This document shows positions 8,517 to 17,684 of a stretch of DNA of 64,000 nucleotides, piece by piece. Below the pieces are notes generated by a model. It saw nothing but the letters and a program-made list of their open reading frames with translations. It did no database searches and was not told where the DNA came from. The DNA lies in assembly GCF_024160875.1 (NCBI RefSeq), contig NZ_JAIULA010000007.1, positions 41,805-105,804 of the forward strand, written 5' to 3'. Source of the DNA: Ligilactobacillus ubinensis (lineage in GTDB: Bacteria > Bacillota > Bacilli > Lactobacillales > Lactobacillaceae). The stretch's first letter is position 1, and every line of letters begins with the position of its first letter. The translations under genes and the position numbers were made by a program.

Positions 8517-9680
8517 ATGACTGTAGACAGATTTCAATTAGTAGGTTCATTATTACGTTCACCAGAATTATTAGAGTATAAAAATAAAATTGAAGAACGA
8601 GATGATATTAAATATCCATTTTATGATGATTTTAAAGGTTATCAGGAAACGGAAACAACCGCAATTACCAAGATTATCAACGATCAATTAGAACATGGAA
8701 TCAGTGTCATAACAGATGGAGAATATTCCAAATCAATGTGGCATCTTGATTTTATTTGGGGATTTTCTGGTATCGAACGTTACATTACGGATCATGGCTA
8801 TACGTTTGAGGATTTAGACGGCGGTCATTTTGAAACACGGAAAGATATTGGTATTCGAATCACAGCGCCTTTATCAGGAAAAAAGCATCATTTTATTGAT
8901 ATTTTTAAAGAAGTACAGGCACAAGCAAACAATCAACCAGTTAAAACAACTGTTTGGGGAGCAGCGCATGCGATAACAGAGCTAACTGTTTTTGATAAAT
9001 TGTATGGAAAAGGGCAGATTTATGCAACAAAAGATGAATTGAAAGCCGGCGTTCTTACAGCTTATAAGGAGTTTTTAGATGATTATGTTGCTGCCGGGGG
9101 AAAAATCATTCAATTTGATGATTGCTTATGGGAACTTTTTGCAGATGATAATAAACAAAGTTTTTTTGCAGACGGTAATGATAAACTTGAAGATTTAGCT
9201 GATGAGTTTATTGCTATTAATAATGAAGTAATTGATTATGGACATGAATTAGGTTTGAAGGTTTGGACGCACAATTGTCGTGGAAACTATGAAAGCCGGC
9301 ATGCAGCAGGAGGCTCTTATAAAGCAATTGCTGAAAAGTTCTTGCGTGATCAGCATTATGATCGCTTTTTCTTAGAATGGGATGATGAACGTGCTGGTGA
9401 TATTTCAGCACTTGAGGTCTTACGAGATAAAGCTAATGTAGAAGTGGTACTTGGATTGCTTTCAAGTAAAACTAATACGCTTGATAACGAAAAAAGGGTA
9501 TATGATTTACTAGATAAAGCAAGTAAAATTATTCCAAAGGAGCGGTTGTATCTATCACATCAATGTGGATTTGCTTCATGTGATTCTGGAAATGAATTAA
9601 CAATTGAACAACAGTGGGCAAAAATTGAACAAGGGCAAAAAATTGCGAAAGATTTTTGGAGTACAGTAGTTGTTAAATAA
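8517..9680 (+). CDS. MetE-like cobalamin-independent methionine synthase homologue (YxjG type)
   Basis: A 387-residue protein resembling the C-terminal catalytic barrel of MetE, without the N-terminal half of the 750-residue enzyme. Visible are ITDGEYSK, the zinc-site segments THNCRGNY and LSHQCGFASC, and IIQFDDCLWELF in place of the usual I-Q-x-DEP. YxjG/YxjH-type relatives in Firmicutes are linked to methionine synthesis from homocysteine with a methyl donor other than the polyglutamyl folate chain. Divergent from a LysR gene with an operator between them. AGGAGG ribosome site, own terminator. Enzymatic specificity is inferred. Confidence 0.85.
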   Translation: MTVDRFQLVGSLLRSPELLEYKNKIEERDDIKYPFYDDFKGYQETETTAITKIINDQLEHGISVITDGEYSKSMWHLDFIWGFSGIERYITDHGYTFEDLDGGHFETRKDIGIRITAPLSGKKHHFIDIFKEVQAQANNQPVKTTVWGAAHAITELTVFDKLYGKGQIYATKDELKAGVLTAYKEFLDDYVAAGGKIIQFDDCLWELFADDNKQSFFADGNDKLEDLADEFIAINNEVIDYGHELGLKVWTHNCRGNYESRHAAGGSYKAIAEKFLRDQHYDRFFLEWDDERAGDISALEVLRDKANVEVVLGLLSSKTNTLDNEKRVYDLLDKASKIIPKERLYLSHQCGFASCDSGNELTIEQQWAKIEQGQKIAKDFWSTVVVK

Positions 9681-9749
9681 TAGAATGATAGTTTGAGCTA
9701 TAAAGTAATACCTATAAAGAAGCTAAGATTAATTCTGAATATAAATTAT

Positions 9750-9805
9750 AAGAACTGGATCATAATGGAATGAAAGACTTCCATTATAATCCAGTTCTTA
9801 TTTTT
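9750..9805 (+). terminator. Terminator after the MetE-like gene
   Basis: An imperfect stem of about 20 bp (AAGAACTGGAT...TTCCATTATAATCCAGTTCTT) ends in ATTTTTATT. It lies between convergent genes. Confidence 0.8.
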
Positions 9806-9888
9806 ATTACGAGATTGTATTTTCTTTTAAAACTAACTTTTTCCAAACTTACTCTTACGATTAGTCAAGAGCTTTTATAATAAAATCT

Positions 9889-11058
9889 TTAATTGCGTAT
9901 ATTGATAGATACTACAGTTTCATTACGAGTATCAACCAAAGATTCAATTTGGTTAAATAAAGCTAATAACCAACCAAATGCAAGAAGAAAAGCAATTATT
10001 TCAAAAGCAGTAAGCGAAAAATAACCGATAAAGCGGAATAAAATTTCAGCAACTACTAATGATAGCCCTACACCGTATGAAAGATATAAAAACTCACGTG
10101 TAATATTGGGTAACAACCAACGAATACCTAGAATTAACATAAGAATAAAATAAATTAAAAAGAATGCGACTCTATCATGTAGCATATGAGATGAAGCATT
10201 GTTTGGGAAAACCCCGACTAAAGCCAAATTAATTGCTACTAGTGTTAGCAAAATACGTAGAATAAAAGTTCTCCATGTGTGATGGAAAACGGTATGCAAA
10301 ACAACAAATAGATAATCAATTAAAGCAAGCATTAGGAGGGCAGACAAAATTAATGTAGCATTAAACTGCCAACCACCAGAAGCTTTGTTAGTCCCTAGAA
10401 AACTGAGGTTATGCTGCCACCAATAGCGATTTGTATTAACTGCCATTGAAATAACAACTCCGCTAATGATAACTAAGGTAAAGACCGTTGATAGAATGCT
10501 CACATCAATGATTAACGCAAAATAAATCATTGATAGATTTACAAACATACAGAAAATAAATAAAATAACACTAGCGGTAAAACAATCAAATGTAGCACCT
10601 TTGAATAAAATACCTAGCAACCACATGCAACCACTCAACAGTAAAATTAAAATTAGTGCAAAAGATGCAACAATTACTGGAAAATTACGCCAATAAATGT
10701 TTTTAGCAAAAGTGTTATGTGGATTGTTTCTATCTAAGATGAAAAAAAACATGAAAAAAAGTGTTCCTAAAAGGCCGCCGATGATGATAATGCTGGTTGC
10801 TAAGGAATAATTGCCAGTTAGTTTGACTGAATACATCTTTTCCCAGTTGCAATAAATATAGTAACCTAAACTTGTTAAAAAAGTAATTAATAGTATCCAA
10901 AGTCGAAATTTTTTTTGTAGAAAATCTGAATTTGAATCTTTAAATTGAACTAATAATTCACCCCTCCGAATACTGAGAACTGCTGTTTTTTTATTTTCTA
11001 GTTGAAGCTTATTAGAAATATCAGCAGGAATATTCAATTGAAAATCTTTATTTTTCAT
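9889..11058 (-). CDS. DUF998-like membrane protein with an AbrB-like N-terminus
   Basis: A 389-residue protein. Residues 1-42 are soluble and read NIPADISNKLQLENKKTAVLSIRRGELLVQF, the pattern of an AbrB/MazE swapped-hairpin domain. Residues about 50-380 hold about 11 membrane segments. GVFPNNASSHMLHDRVAF near residue 285 fits the G-x-F-P...LH signature of DUF998 proteins, whose function is unknown. The domain calls are by eye. It is single and convergent with the MetE-like gene. ATG start with GGAGGGG. Confidence 0.6.
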   Translation of the reverse strand: MKNKDFQLNIPADISNKLQLENKKTAVLSIRRGELLVQFKDSNSDFLQKKFRLWILLITFLTSLGYYIYCNWEKMYSVKLTGNYSLATSIIIIGGLLGTLFFMFFFILDRNNPHNTFAKNIYWRNFPVIVASFALILILLLSGCMWLLGILFKGATFDCFTASVILFIFCMFVNLSMIYFALIIDVSILSTVFTLVIISGVVISMAVNTNRYWWQHNLSFLGTNKASGGWQFNATLILSALLMLALIDYLFVVLHTVFHHTWRTFILRILLTLVAINLALVGVFPNNASSHMLHDRVAFFLIYFILMLILGIRWLLPNITREFLYLSYGVGLSLVVAEILFRFIGYFSLTAFEIIAFLLAFGWLLALFNQIESLVDTRNETVVSINIRN

Positions 11059-11146
11059 TCTTCCCCTCCATAGTAAAGCATTACTTCTATTATACCAAAA
11101 TTAAAATAGATAGATAAAGAAGTTTGGGATTTTGTAAATACAACAA

Positions 11147-11187
11147 AAAACCTCTTTCAATAGTTAGTGTTAACTTGAAAGAAGTTT
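11147..11187 (-). terminator. Terminator of the esterase-sucrose phosphorylase operon
   Basis: CTTCTTTCAAGTT and its partner ATTGAAAGAGG form a stem on the minus strand that ends in TTTTTTGTTG, 24 bases after the last stop codon of the operon. Confidence 0.75.
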
Positions 11188-11210
11188 TTATATAATATTA
11201 GTAAAAATAG

Positions 11211-12089
11211 TTAATTTAAAATAGATTTTACAAAATCAGCAAAAGACTTTTCACCCGTACCCATTTTCACTACGGTAAAACCATGATATGAGTCAGGATA
11301 GCGGCATACAGTAACTCGAACAAAGGCTTCAGTTAGATGTTGTGCAAAATTTTCGGCTTCATCACGTAAGCTATCAAATTCGGCTGTATGAATTTCTGTT
11401 TCAGGGAAATTGCGTAATTCATCTTGTGTAGCTAAGATTGGAGAAATTAAACAATTACCTGTTAATTTTTGGGTGGAATCACTTAAATAAAATGAATTCA
11501 TTAAACGTGATTCTTCAACTGGTATTCCTTGACCGTTAGGGTAATTTTTTTTAGCAGCATCAGTATCCAAATCAAGTACTGGGAAATCCAGTAAAAGTTT
11601 ATCAGCTAGTTTAAGTTGCTTTCTTTTAGCAAGCAACTGCGTTGTAACGGCCAGATTGCCACCAGAGCTATGTCCCATAACAACTAGCTTTTGTCCTATA
11701 GAACTAAAGTCTTTATAGTGTTCTTGAACATAGCTAAAAGCTGCAAATGAAGCATTGACGGCAGAAGGAAATGGATGTTCAGGAGCTAAAGGATAGTCAA
11801 CATCAATTACTGTGTAATTAGTAGCAAAAACGAGTGATTTTACAAAAGCATGATCATGTCTAGTCCAATGATGCATAAAGCCGGAGCCGCGAAAGTTCAA
11901 AATGACACCTTGGCTTGGCAGATAGGCGGGCTTATAAACCAAAAGAGCGACAGGATCTTGATTTGAAACATTAACAATTACCTTAGTTTGAGTTAAATTT
12001 GTTTGCTGTTGTTCTGGTAGTGGAAATACTTGTGAATCATTACGTTCACGAAGTTTTTTAGCTTGTGCTAGTAATTCTTCTTTACTCAT
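11211..12089 (-). CDS. Alpha/beta-hydrolase, hormone-sensitive-lipase family
   Basis: A 292-residue cytoplasmic esterase or deacylase. DYPLAPEHPFPSAV (about 98-111) is the HSL-family signature. The nucleophile is Ser141 in GHSSGG; Asp in EFDSLRDEAENFA and His in YHGFTVV complete the triad. The usual oxyanion HGGG is replaced by NFRGSGF (65-71). It is the last gene of a minus-strand operon with two further esterases and sucrose phosphorylase, 6 bases after the preceding stop. Short-chain acyl groups on a sugar are the likely substrate by context; the sequence does not show the acyl group. Confidence 0.88.
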   Translation of the reverse strand: MSKEELLAQAKKLRERNDSQVFPLPEQQQTNLTQTKVIVNVSNQDPVALLVYKPAYLPSQGVILNFRGSGFMHHWTRHDHAFVKSLVFATNYTVIDVDYPLAPEHPFPSAVNASFAAFSYVQEHYKDFSSIGQKLVVMGHSSGGNLAVTTQLLAKRKQLKLADKLLLDFPVLDLDTDAAKKNYPNGQGIPVEESRLMNSFYLSDSTQKLTGNCLISPILATQDELRNFPETEIHTAEFDSLRDEAENFAQHLTEAFVRVTVCRYPDSYHGFTVVKMGTGEKSFADFVKSILN

Positions 12090-12095
12090 AATAGG

Positions 12096-12884
12096 TTACC
12101 TCTTTTTTGAATGTTCTAGCCAGATAAAGGCTGCTTCCAATTGTTTATCCCAAAAATCCCAATCATGAATACCATCTTCTGCAATCCAAGTGTGATTAGT
12201 TGTAATTTTTTTTGTAAGTAGATTACTAAAATCGACATTTTGTTTATACAAGGGATCTTGTTTACCACAAGTAGTATAGATCTTTAAAGGCCATTTTTTA
12301 GCATCATAGTTAGCTAAACTAGCGACTAACGACAAAGGTGGAGCTGTTAAGTCTTGATCATGAAAGACCAAATCAAAATCGGGCATGGCAAAAATATCTC
12401 GTTTTTGATAAAAATCTGCAAGATCAACTACACCAGATAAAGAGATAATATGACTAAACTTCTCAGGTTGGTTTAATCCCCATTTTAAAGCGCCATATCC
12501 GCCCATAGAATTACCAATGACAACATTATCATTTCTATTTTCACTCAACGGAAATAATAAGCGCATGCGTTTAACAAGTTCATCGGTAATAAAGTCCCAA
12601 TAGTTAGGGCCAAAAGTCATATTATTATAAAAACTGCGATTAACATCAGGCATGACAATTGCATAACCGTACTCAGTGGCATAGCGTTCTAAACCAGTCA
12701 TTCGATACCAATCAGTAGCATCGCCAGAAAGTCCATGCAAAAGCCAAACTGTTTTTAAAGGTGTCTTATGGAGTGCTGCATAATCAACGCTGCCATCGCT
12801 TTCTCTTTTTTCAGGTACAATAACATTTACTTCAGTCATTTTGTTTAAAGTATTAGAAAAGTAATGTAAATTTATAAAAGCCAT
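12096..12884 (-). CDS. Esterase of the EstA/FrmB (esterase D) family
   Basis: A 262-residue alpha/beta-hydrolase. LLHGLSGDATDWYRMTGLERYA, VMPDVNRSFYNNM, GNSMGGYGALKWGL (nucleophile Ser126) and EDGIHDWDFWD (His) match the tributyrin esterase/FrmB family of lactic acid bacteria, which cleave short acyl esters and in some cases phenolic esters. Start was set at ATG 12884 (MAFINLHY): GGTGAG lies 7 bases ahead. A GTG four codons upstream would overlap the preceding gene. The ATG follows the sucrose phosphorylase stop by one base, so translation is probably coupled. Confidence 0.88.
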   Translation of the reverse strand: MAFINLHYFSNTLNKMTEVNVIVPEKRESDGSVDYAALHKTPLKTVWLLHGLSGDATDWYRMTGLERYATEYGYAIVMPDVNRSFYNNMTFGPNYWDFITDELVKRMRLLFPLSENRNDNVVIGNSMGGYGALKWGLNQPEKFSHIISLSGVVDLADFYQKRDIFAMPDFDLVFHDQDLTAPPLSLVASLANYDAKKWPLKIYTTCGKQDPLYKQNVDFSNLLTKKITTNHTWIAEDGIHDWDFWDKQLEAAFIWLEHSKKR

Positions 12885-12885
12885 A

Positions 12886-14349
12886 TTAATTCTCACCCAC
12901 TACTAAAATATTTTGTGATGTTTCATTTGTGATTTCGTTAATTGAAAAATGATAATTATTAAGACTAGCATGCAAAATAGCTTTGACACAACCAGCTTCA
13001 TTTGAACGTACTATTTCTAATATGCCATCATCTAATAATTTTGCAGTTACTTTGCCCGTTAATTCAAAAGCGGCTGAAGTATTTCTATATTCTAATAATT
13101 TTAGTAATTGTGCAACGACAGGTTTTTGTAAAGCTGAATTTATTTCAGCTTGGTCATAAAAATGTCGATTTATATCACGACCTTCTTTAGTTTCTTCAAC
13201 TAAATCAATGTCGTTTTTACCAGCTAATAAACCAACATAATATATTTGAGGAATACCGGGGGCAAAAATCTGAATAGCTCGAGCTAATAAGTAGGCTGCG
13301 TCAGAATTACCAACTGCCGAATAAAATGTTGTATTTAACTGATAGATATCCAGATTGTGGTAGGCAGAACTTGAGTAAGCACGTTTAACATTTGCGCCTA
13401 CTTCATAAAGACGATTAACCGTATAGTCAAGTTGTTCATCGCTCAAAATCCCCTTACCATCGACCACGCCGATTCCATCATGGGTATCTAACGTAGTGAA
13501 TTGATGCATACTAGCTTGATTGAGCCATGAGACTAAAGCATCCCCTTGGTGTGAGTAAAGAGCGTGCAAAACAACAATTGGCAAGACAAAGTCGTAACTA
13601 AAGTAACCTTTTTCAACAATCTTTTTATTATAACTATAGTGTTCATGAATTTCTGGCAACACGAGTGCATCTGCTTTATTGGCGGTATTTGCTATATCTT
13701 CAAGTAATTGCCAAACTTCAGGTTCAACAAAAAAGTCACTAGTATCTAGTTTTTTAATTGCATATGCAAAAGCATCTAGGCGAACAATTTTAGCACCATG
13801 CTGAATTAAATTAGAAACTTGATGATGGATAAAATCTTGGGCTGTTTTTTGTGTTACATCTAAATCAAGTTGCTTTTCGCCAAAAGTATTCCATATTTTT
13901 TCGGTCTTACCATCTGCAAACATAATTTCTTGATAGGGGGCACGGTCTTTTCGCTTATAAATCAAATCAATATCAGCTTGAGTCGGACGATTTTTAGGCC
14001 AAAACTTTGACCAATTCAAAAACATATCTTTAAATTTAGAGTCTTGATGATATTTTACATAGTCTTGAAATTCACTTGAGTCAGGTGAAAGGTGATTGAC
14101 CATAAAATCAACCATCACATCTTTTTGAGCAGCAATCTTTTCAATGTCATTCCAACTTCCAAATGCTTCGTCAACTTCATAATCAATAGGTGCGAAGCCG
14201 GCATCACCACTAGAATGATAAAATGGCAGAATATGAACACCGCCAAATGCATTTTTTAAGGGGCCATTTAAGATATTTTCTAAGTCAGCTAGATTAGAAC
14301 CTAGTCGATTAGGATAGGCAATTAAGATGGCTTTATTTTTAATTTTCAT
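12886..14349 (-). CDS. gtfA: Sucrose phosphorylase (GH13 subfamily 18)
   Basis: A 487-residue enzyme that converts sucrose and phosphate to glucose 1-phosphate and fructose. The residues align closely with the Bifidobacterium enzyme: nucleophile Asp192 in IVRLDAFAYAIKK, acid/base Glu233 in LVLPEIHEHYSY, and Asp291 in TLDTHDGIGVVDG. The end domain is typical and there is no signal peptide. A glucosylglycerate or sucrose-6-phosphate phosphorylase is possible, but length and motifs favour sucrose. It overlaps the upstream esterase by 4 bases (ATGA) and sits among four esterase genes and a GPH symporter. Unmodified sucrose or a deacylated sucrose derivative is the likely substrate. Confidence 0.92.
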   Translation of the reverse strand: MKIKNKAILIAYPNRLGSNLADLENILNGPLKNAFGGVHILPFYHSSGDAGFAPIDYEVDEAFGSWNDIEKIAAQKDVMVDFMVNHLSPDSSEFQDYVKYHQDSKFKDMFLNWSKFWPKNRPTQADIDLIYKRKDRAPYQEIMFADGKTEKIWNTFGEKQLDLDVTQKTAQDFIHHQVSNLIQHGAKIVRLDAFAYAIKKLDTSDFFVEPEVWQLLEDIANTANKADALVLPEIHEHYSYNKKIVEKGYFSYDFVLPIVVLHALYSHQGDALVSWLNQASMHQFTTLDTHDGIGVVDGKGILSDEQLDYTVNRLYEVGANVKRAYSSSAYHNLDIYQLNTTFYSAVGNSDAAYLLARAIQIFAPGIPQIYYVGLLAGKNDIDLVEETKEGRDINRHFYDQAEINSALQKPVVAQLLKLLEYRNTSAAFELTGKVTAKLLDDGILEIVRSNEAGCVKAILHASLNNYHFSINEITNETSQNILVVGEN

Positions 14350-15293
14350 AATTTATCTTCCTTTACAATATTATCTTTTAAAAAGTTAAGAACAATTTCT
14401 TGCGCTTTAGGTGACCAAAAAGCATCTGTTCCGTGATTACTGCCTTCAACTGTTACAAATTGATTTTTAATTCCAAATTCATCTAGTTTTTCTTTCAGTA
14501 GAATGCTTTGCTGGAAAGGAACAATCATGTCCATTGTCCCATGGAAAATTAAAAACGGAGCAAGTTTCTTTTTTAAGTGATTCCGAGGATCAGCCAGCTT
14601 AATTAAACTAGAATTTTGATTAATTTGTTGATGATTAAAGTAAGCGCCTACCCAACTGTTTCTAGAACGGTGTTCTTGAATGGAAGGGGCTAAATCTAGT
14701 TCTTGCATGGCAGTTGGACCATAAAAATCAATAACACCGTTGAAGTGACGTTGCTTCGCTTTTCCAGTAAAGAAAAATGAATCATTTTGAGTAATCGCTG
14801 TCATTATTGCTGTATAAGCGCCTGAAGATTCACCCCATAAGAATAGTTGTTTTACGTTAATGTGGTACTGTTCTGCATGTTCTAAGAGAAAATCAATAGC
14901 ACAGTTTGTATCACGAATAGTTGACGGAAAAACTCCGCCGGCTTCAGTCCCTTGATATCCAATTGCAGCAATTACGTATCCTTTACGTGCAAATTCAACT
15001 AAGTGGGGGATGTGAAGCCCAATTTCTTGTTTGGCGAATGCAGATCCTTGAATCCAAAGTAATAATGGAAACTTACGTTGATCATTAATGCCCGTTTCAG
15101 GAACGTAAACAGGCGGCATAAGTATATCTAACTTTAAATTAGGATTACTAGAATTATATGCAATATCTGTAAAGCACATAGGAAACTTTGGTTCGTCATC
15201 TCCCTTAAGTTTTAATGAATTGGGTACAATTGTTTTATCTTCTGGGAAATCGTTGATAGAAAATGGATCTAAATATTTACTGTTGGCTGTCAA
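14346..15293 (-). CDS. Alpha/beta-hydrolase related to acetyl/feruloyl esterases (BD-FAE like)
   Basis: A 315-residue esterase. LLWIQGSAFAKQEIGLHIPHLVEFARKGYVIAAIGYQG carries the oxyanion region (IQGSAF). GESSGAYTA holds the nucleophile Ser156; Asp in HGTMDMIVPFQQS and His in EGSNHGTDAFW complete the triad. The family includes bifunctional acetyl-xylan/feruloyl esterases. The start was placed at TTG 15293: GGAGG lies 7 bases before it, whereas the ATG eight codons upstream has none. It is first in the minus-strand operon and divergent from the GPH symporter. No signal peptide, so it acts inside the cell on imported substrate. Confidence 0.85.
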   Translation of the reverse strand: MTANSKYLDPFSINDFPEDKTIVPNSLKLKGDDEPKFPMCFTDIAYNSSNPNLKLDILMPPVYVPETGINDQRKFPLLLWIQGSAFAKQEIGLHIPHLVEFARKGYVIAAIGYQGTEAGGVFPSTIRDTNCAIDFLLEHAEQYHINVKQLFLWGESSGAYTAIMTAITQNDSFFFTGKAKQRHFNGVIDFYGPTAMQELDLAPSIQEHRSRNSWVGAYFNHQQINQNSSLIKLADPRNHLKKKLAPFLIFHGTMDMIVPFQQSILLKEKLDEFGIKNQFVTVEGSNHGTDAFWSPKAQEIVLNFLKDNIVKEDKL

Positions 15294-15322
15294 AGTGCCA
15301 CCTCCTTGATAATACATTATAT

Positions 15323-15351
15323 ATAATAATAACGTTTTAAAACAATGTCAA
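15323..15351 (-). promoter_or_regulatory. Promoter of the esterase operon with LacI-type operator
   Basis: On the minus strand TTGACA (15351-15346), a 17-base spacer and TATTAT (15328-15323). The spacer carries AATAACGTTTTA (15328-15339), nearly symmetric about CG as LacI-family operators are. A LacI gene ends the divergent operon, so it is the likely repressor. Confidence 0.6.
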
Positions 15352-15433
15352 GCGCATGACATTTAATTATTCTCAAATATATATGCGTTTCTTTTGGACA
15401 TGAAAAATAATAATATTTTTTTGTGACGTACGC

Positions 15434-15482
15434 TTGACATAAAAAAGATAACAAGATATACTTCTATCTGAAAACACTTTCA
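15434..15482 (+). promoter_or_regulatory. Promoter of the GPH operon with cre site
   Basis: TTGACA (15434-15439), a 17-base spacer and TATACT (15457-15462) form a near-consensus promoter. TGAAAACACTTTCA (15469-15482) starts at the expected transcription start and matches the CcpA cre consensus except for one central base. Carbon catabolite repression is therefore expected. Confidence 0.75.
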
Positions 15483-15503
15483 TTATATTTAGGAGGAATT
15501 ACA

Positions 15504-16883
15504 ATGGAAAACAAATTAAAACTTTCCAACAAAGTGGCATATGGTTTTAGTGATTTTGGCAATAATTTAGTTTTCGTTGCTGCAACGAATTACTTGATGT
15601 TCTATTATACAGATGTTGCGGGTCTCAGTTTAGCCGCTACAGGTATTTTATTTTTAATTATTCGTATTTTCGACGCTTTCGCAGGCCCAATCTTTGGTAT
15701 TTTAGTCGATAGAACCCAAACTAGATTTGGTAAAGTTCGTCCTTGGTTTTTATGGATGTCAATACCATATGCAATTTCTGCGGTGCTCTTATTTTCAATT
15801 GGTTTCTTTCCAGCTAGTTCAAGATTATTATTGGCTTATATAACATATGCTGTTTTTACAATTTGTTATGCAGGATTAGGCACAGCAATTAATGCTATTT
15901 TGCCAAGTTTGTCAGCAGATTCAAATGAACGTGCATCTGCAAATATGTTTAGAAATATCTTAGGACAAACAGGTGGCTTGATTTCTGGTTTAGCTATTTT
16001 ACCGTTAGTTTCACTATTTGGTGGAACTAACAATTCAAAAGGTTTTGCAATTGGAATGGGAATTTTTGCTATTATTTTGGTACTTTCTGAAATGTTTACT
16101 TTTGCTAAGGTACGTGAAAATGTTACTCCCGAACAAGAAAAACCTGTACCTTTACATCAAAGTATTAAAGCACTTGTTCCTAATACTCCTTGGTGGGTAA
16201 TCATTATTACAAATATTATTATCTTTATAGGTGTTGTTGTAAAAAACTCTTCGATGGTTTACTTCTTCAAATATGTTTTGAACAATGAGCAAATGTCATC
16301 AATTGCTAATTCTATTAGTGCTTTAGCTATGATTGTTGGCGCAATTACGATTCCGGTTTTGATTAAGAAATATCCAATGCGTTCAGTTGTTGTAGCCAAT
16401 TTAGGAATTGCAGTTTTGGGACAGGGTGTACTATGGGTAGCAGCAAGTAATCTGTCAATGGGGATTGCAATGTTAGGAGTTGCCGTTTCAGCATTTGGTT
16501 TAGGTGCAGCACAAAGCTTGATGTTTGTTATGACCGCTGAAACAGTAGATTATGGTGAATGGAAGTTTGGTGTACGTGCACAAGGCTTGTTAACATCTGT
16601 TTCAGCAATTGGTGCAAGTATAGGTGCTGGATTAGCTGGGGTTATTAATAGTGAAATTTTAGCTGCATTTAAATTTGTACCAAATGTTCAACAATCAGCA
16701 TCTGGTATTATGGGTATTAATATTTGCTTTATCTATGGACCAGCATTAATAGATGCAATATGTGCAGCAACTATTTTATTCTATACTTTAGATAAAGTGA
16801 GCCAAAAAATGCATGCAGATTTAAATCAAAAGCGTCAATTAGAAATGAAACAAGTTTTTGAAGGGAATGGGAAAAATGATTAG
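15504..16883 (+). CDS. GPH-family sugar:cation symporter
   Basis: A 459-residue MFS transporter with 12 membrane segments. DFGNNLVFVAATNYLMFYYTDVAGLS, IRIFDAFAGPIFGILVDRTQTRFGKVRPWFLW and the cytoplasmic loops are hallmarks of the glycoside-pentoside-hexuronide family (MelB, LacS, XynP). It lacks the C-terminal EIIA-like domain of LacS. It is first in a plus-strand operon with an esterase and a LacI regulator, behind a cre-controlled promoter. Proton or sodium symport of an oligosaccharide or acylated sugar is inferred from the esterases around it. AGGAGG stands before the ATG. Confidence 0.92.
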   Translation: MENKLKLSNKVAYGFSDFGNNLVFVAATNYLMFYYTDVAGLSLAATGILFLIIRIFDAFAGPIFGILVDRTQTRFGKVRPWFLWMSIPYAISAVLLFSIGFFPASSRLLLAYITYAVFTICYAGLGTAINAILPSLSADSNERASANMFRNILGQTGGLISGLAILPLVSLFGGTNNSKGFAIGMGIFAIILVLSEMFTFAKVRENVTPEQEKPVPLHQSIKALVPNTPWWVIIITNIIIFIGVVVKNSSMVYFFKYVLNNEQMSSIANSISALAMIVGAITIPVLIKKYPMRSVVVANLGIAVLGQGVLWVAASNLSMGIAMLGVAVSAFGLGAAQSLMFVMTAETVDYGEWKFGVRAQGLLTSVSAIGASIGAGLAGVINSEILAAFKFVPNVQQSASGIMGINICFIYGPALIDAICAATILFYTLDKVSQKMHADLNQKRQLEMKQVFEGNGKND

Positions 16884-17652
16884 TTATTTAAGCACTGAGG
16901 TTAATGGATTGACATTGAGAGGAACTGTTCATATTCCGGATGATGCAACTAAGCCAATGCCAACAGTATTAATGTTTCACGGCTTTGGAGCTGTAAGAGA
17001 TGAGTATTTTTGCTCATTTGTACAGATAAGTCGATTGTTAGCCAAAAAAGGTATTGTAGCAATTCGCTTTGATTTTTCAGGCCATGGAGAAAGTGATGGA
17101 AACTTTCTTGACTATACCTTTAGCAATGAAGTTTTTGAAGGAACTAAACTAGTCGAATTTGTAAAAACATTAGAGTATGTGGATTCCGACAAGGTATCAT
17201 TATTAGGAATGAGTTTAGGTAGTGTTGCAGCAAGTATGGTTGCAGGATTGATGAACGATAAAATTGCGGGGCTATGTATGTGGTCACCAGCAGCAGTTTT
17301 TCAAGATGAGATTTTAAAAAACAAAACGTTACAAGGAAAATCAATTGCTGAAGTGGCTGAAAAAGGTTATTTCGATTTTAATTCGCTTAAGTTAGGGAAA
17401 AACTTTTTTGAAGATTTAAAGAAAGTAGAAATATACCCAACTGCACAGAAATATCAGGGAGTAGTTAAAATTATTCATGGAAAAGATGATTGGATAGCAC
17501 CTGTGGAATATGCACAGAAGTATGTAGCGACATATCAACAAGAGGTTGATTTAACCGTCATTGATGGTGCTGATCATAGTTGGGGTGATGTTGTGACAAG
17601 AGAGCAATTATTTAACACAACGCTTACTTTTTTTGATAAACTATATAGATAG
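16876..17652 (+). CDS. Alpha/beta-hydrolase resembling cinnamoyl/feruloyl esterases
   Basis: A 258-residue esterase. LMFHGFGAVRDEYFCSFVQISRLLAKKGIVAIRFDFSGHGESDG is the region that in lactobacillar cinnamoyl esterases forms the oxyanion hole and dimer face. The nucleophile is Ser113 in GMSLGS; Asp in IHGKDDWIAPVEYA and His in DGADHSWGD follow. A general acyl esterase cannot be excluded. The start at ATG 16876 overlaps the symporter stop by 8 bases; GGGA precedes it. Coupling to the transporter supports a role on the imported compound. Confidence 0.82.
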   Translation: MISYLSTEVNGLTLRGTVHIPDDATKPMPTVLMFHGFGAVRDEYFCSFVQISRLLAKKGIVAIRFDFSGHGESDGNFLDYTFSNEVFEGTKLVEFVKTLEYVDSDKVSLLGMSLGSVAASMVAGLMNDKIAGLCMWSPAAVFQDEILKNKTLQGKSIAEVAEKGYFDFNSLKLGKNFFEDLKKVEIYPTAQKYQGVVKIIHGKDDWIAPVEYAQKYVATYQQEVDLTVIDGADHSWGDVVTREQLFNTTLTFFDKLYR

Positions 17653-17684
17653 AGCAATGAATTCTTTAATTGGGGATGAACGAG

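Noticed and set aside
9705..9715. Second LysR operator after the MetE-like gene
   Set aside because: Only half of the palindrome is present and no promoter adjoins it.
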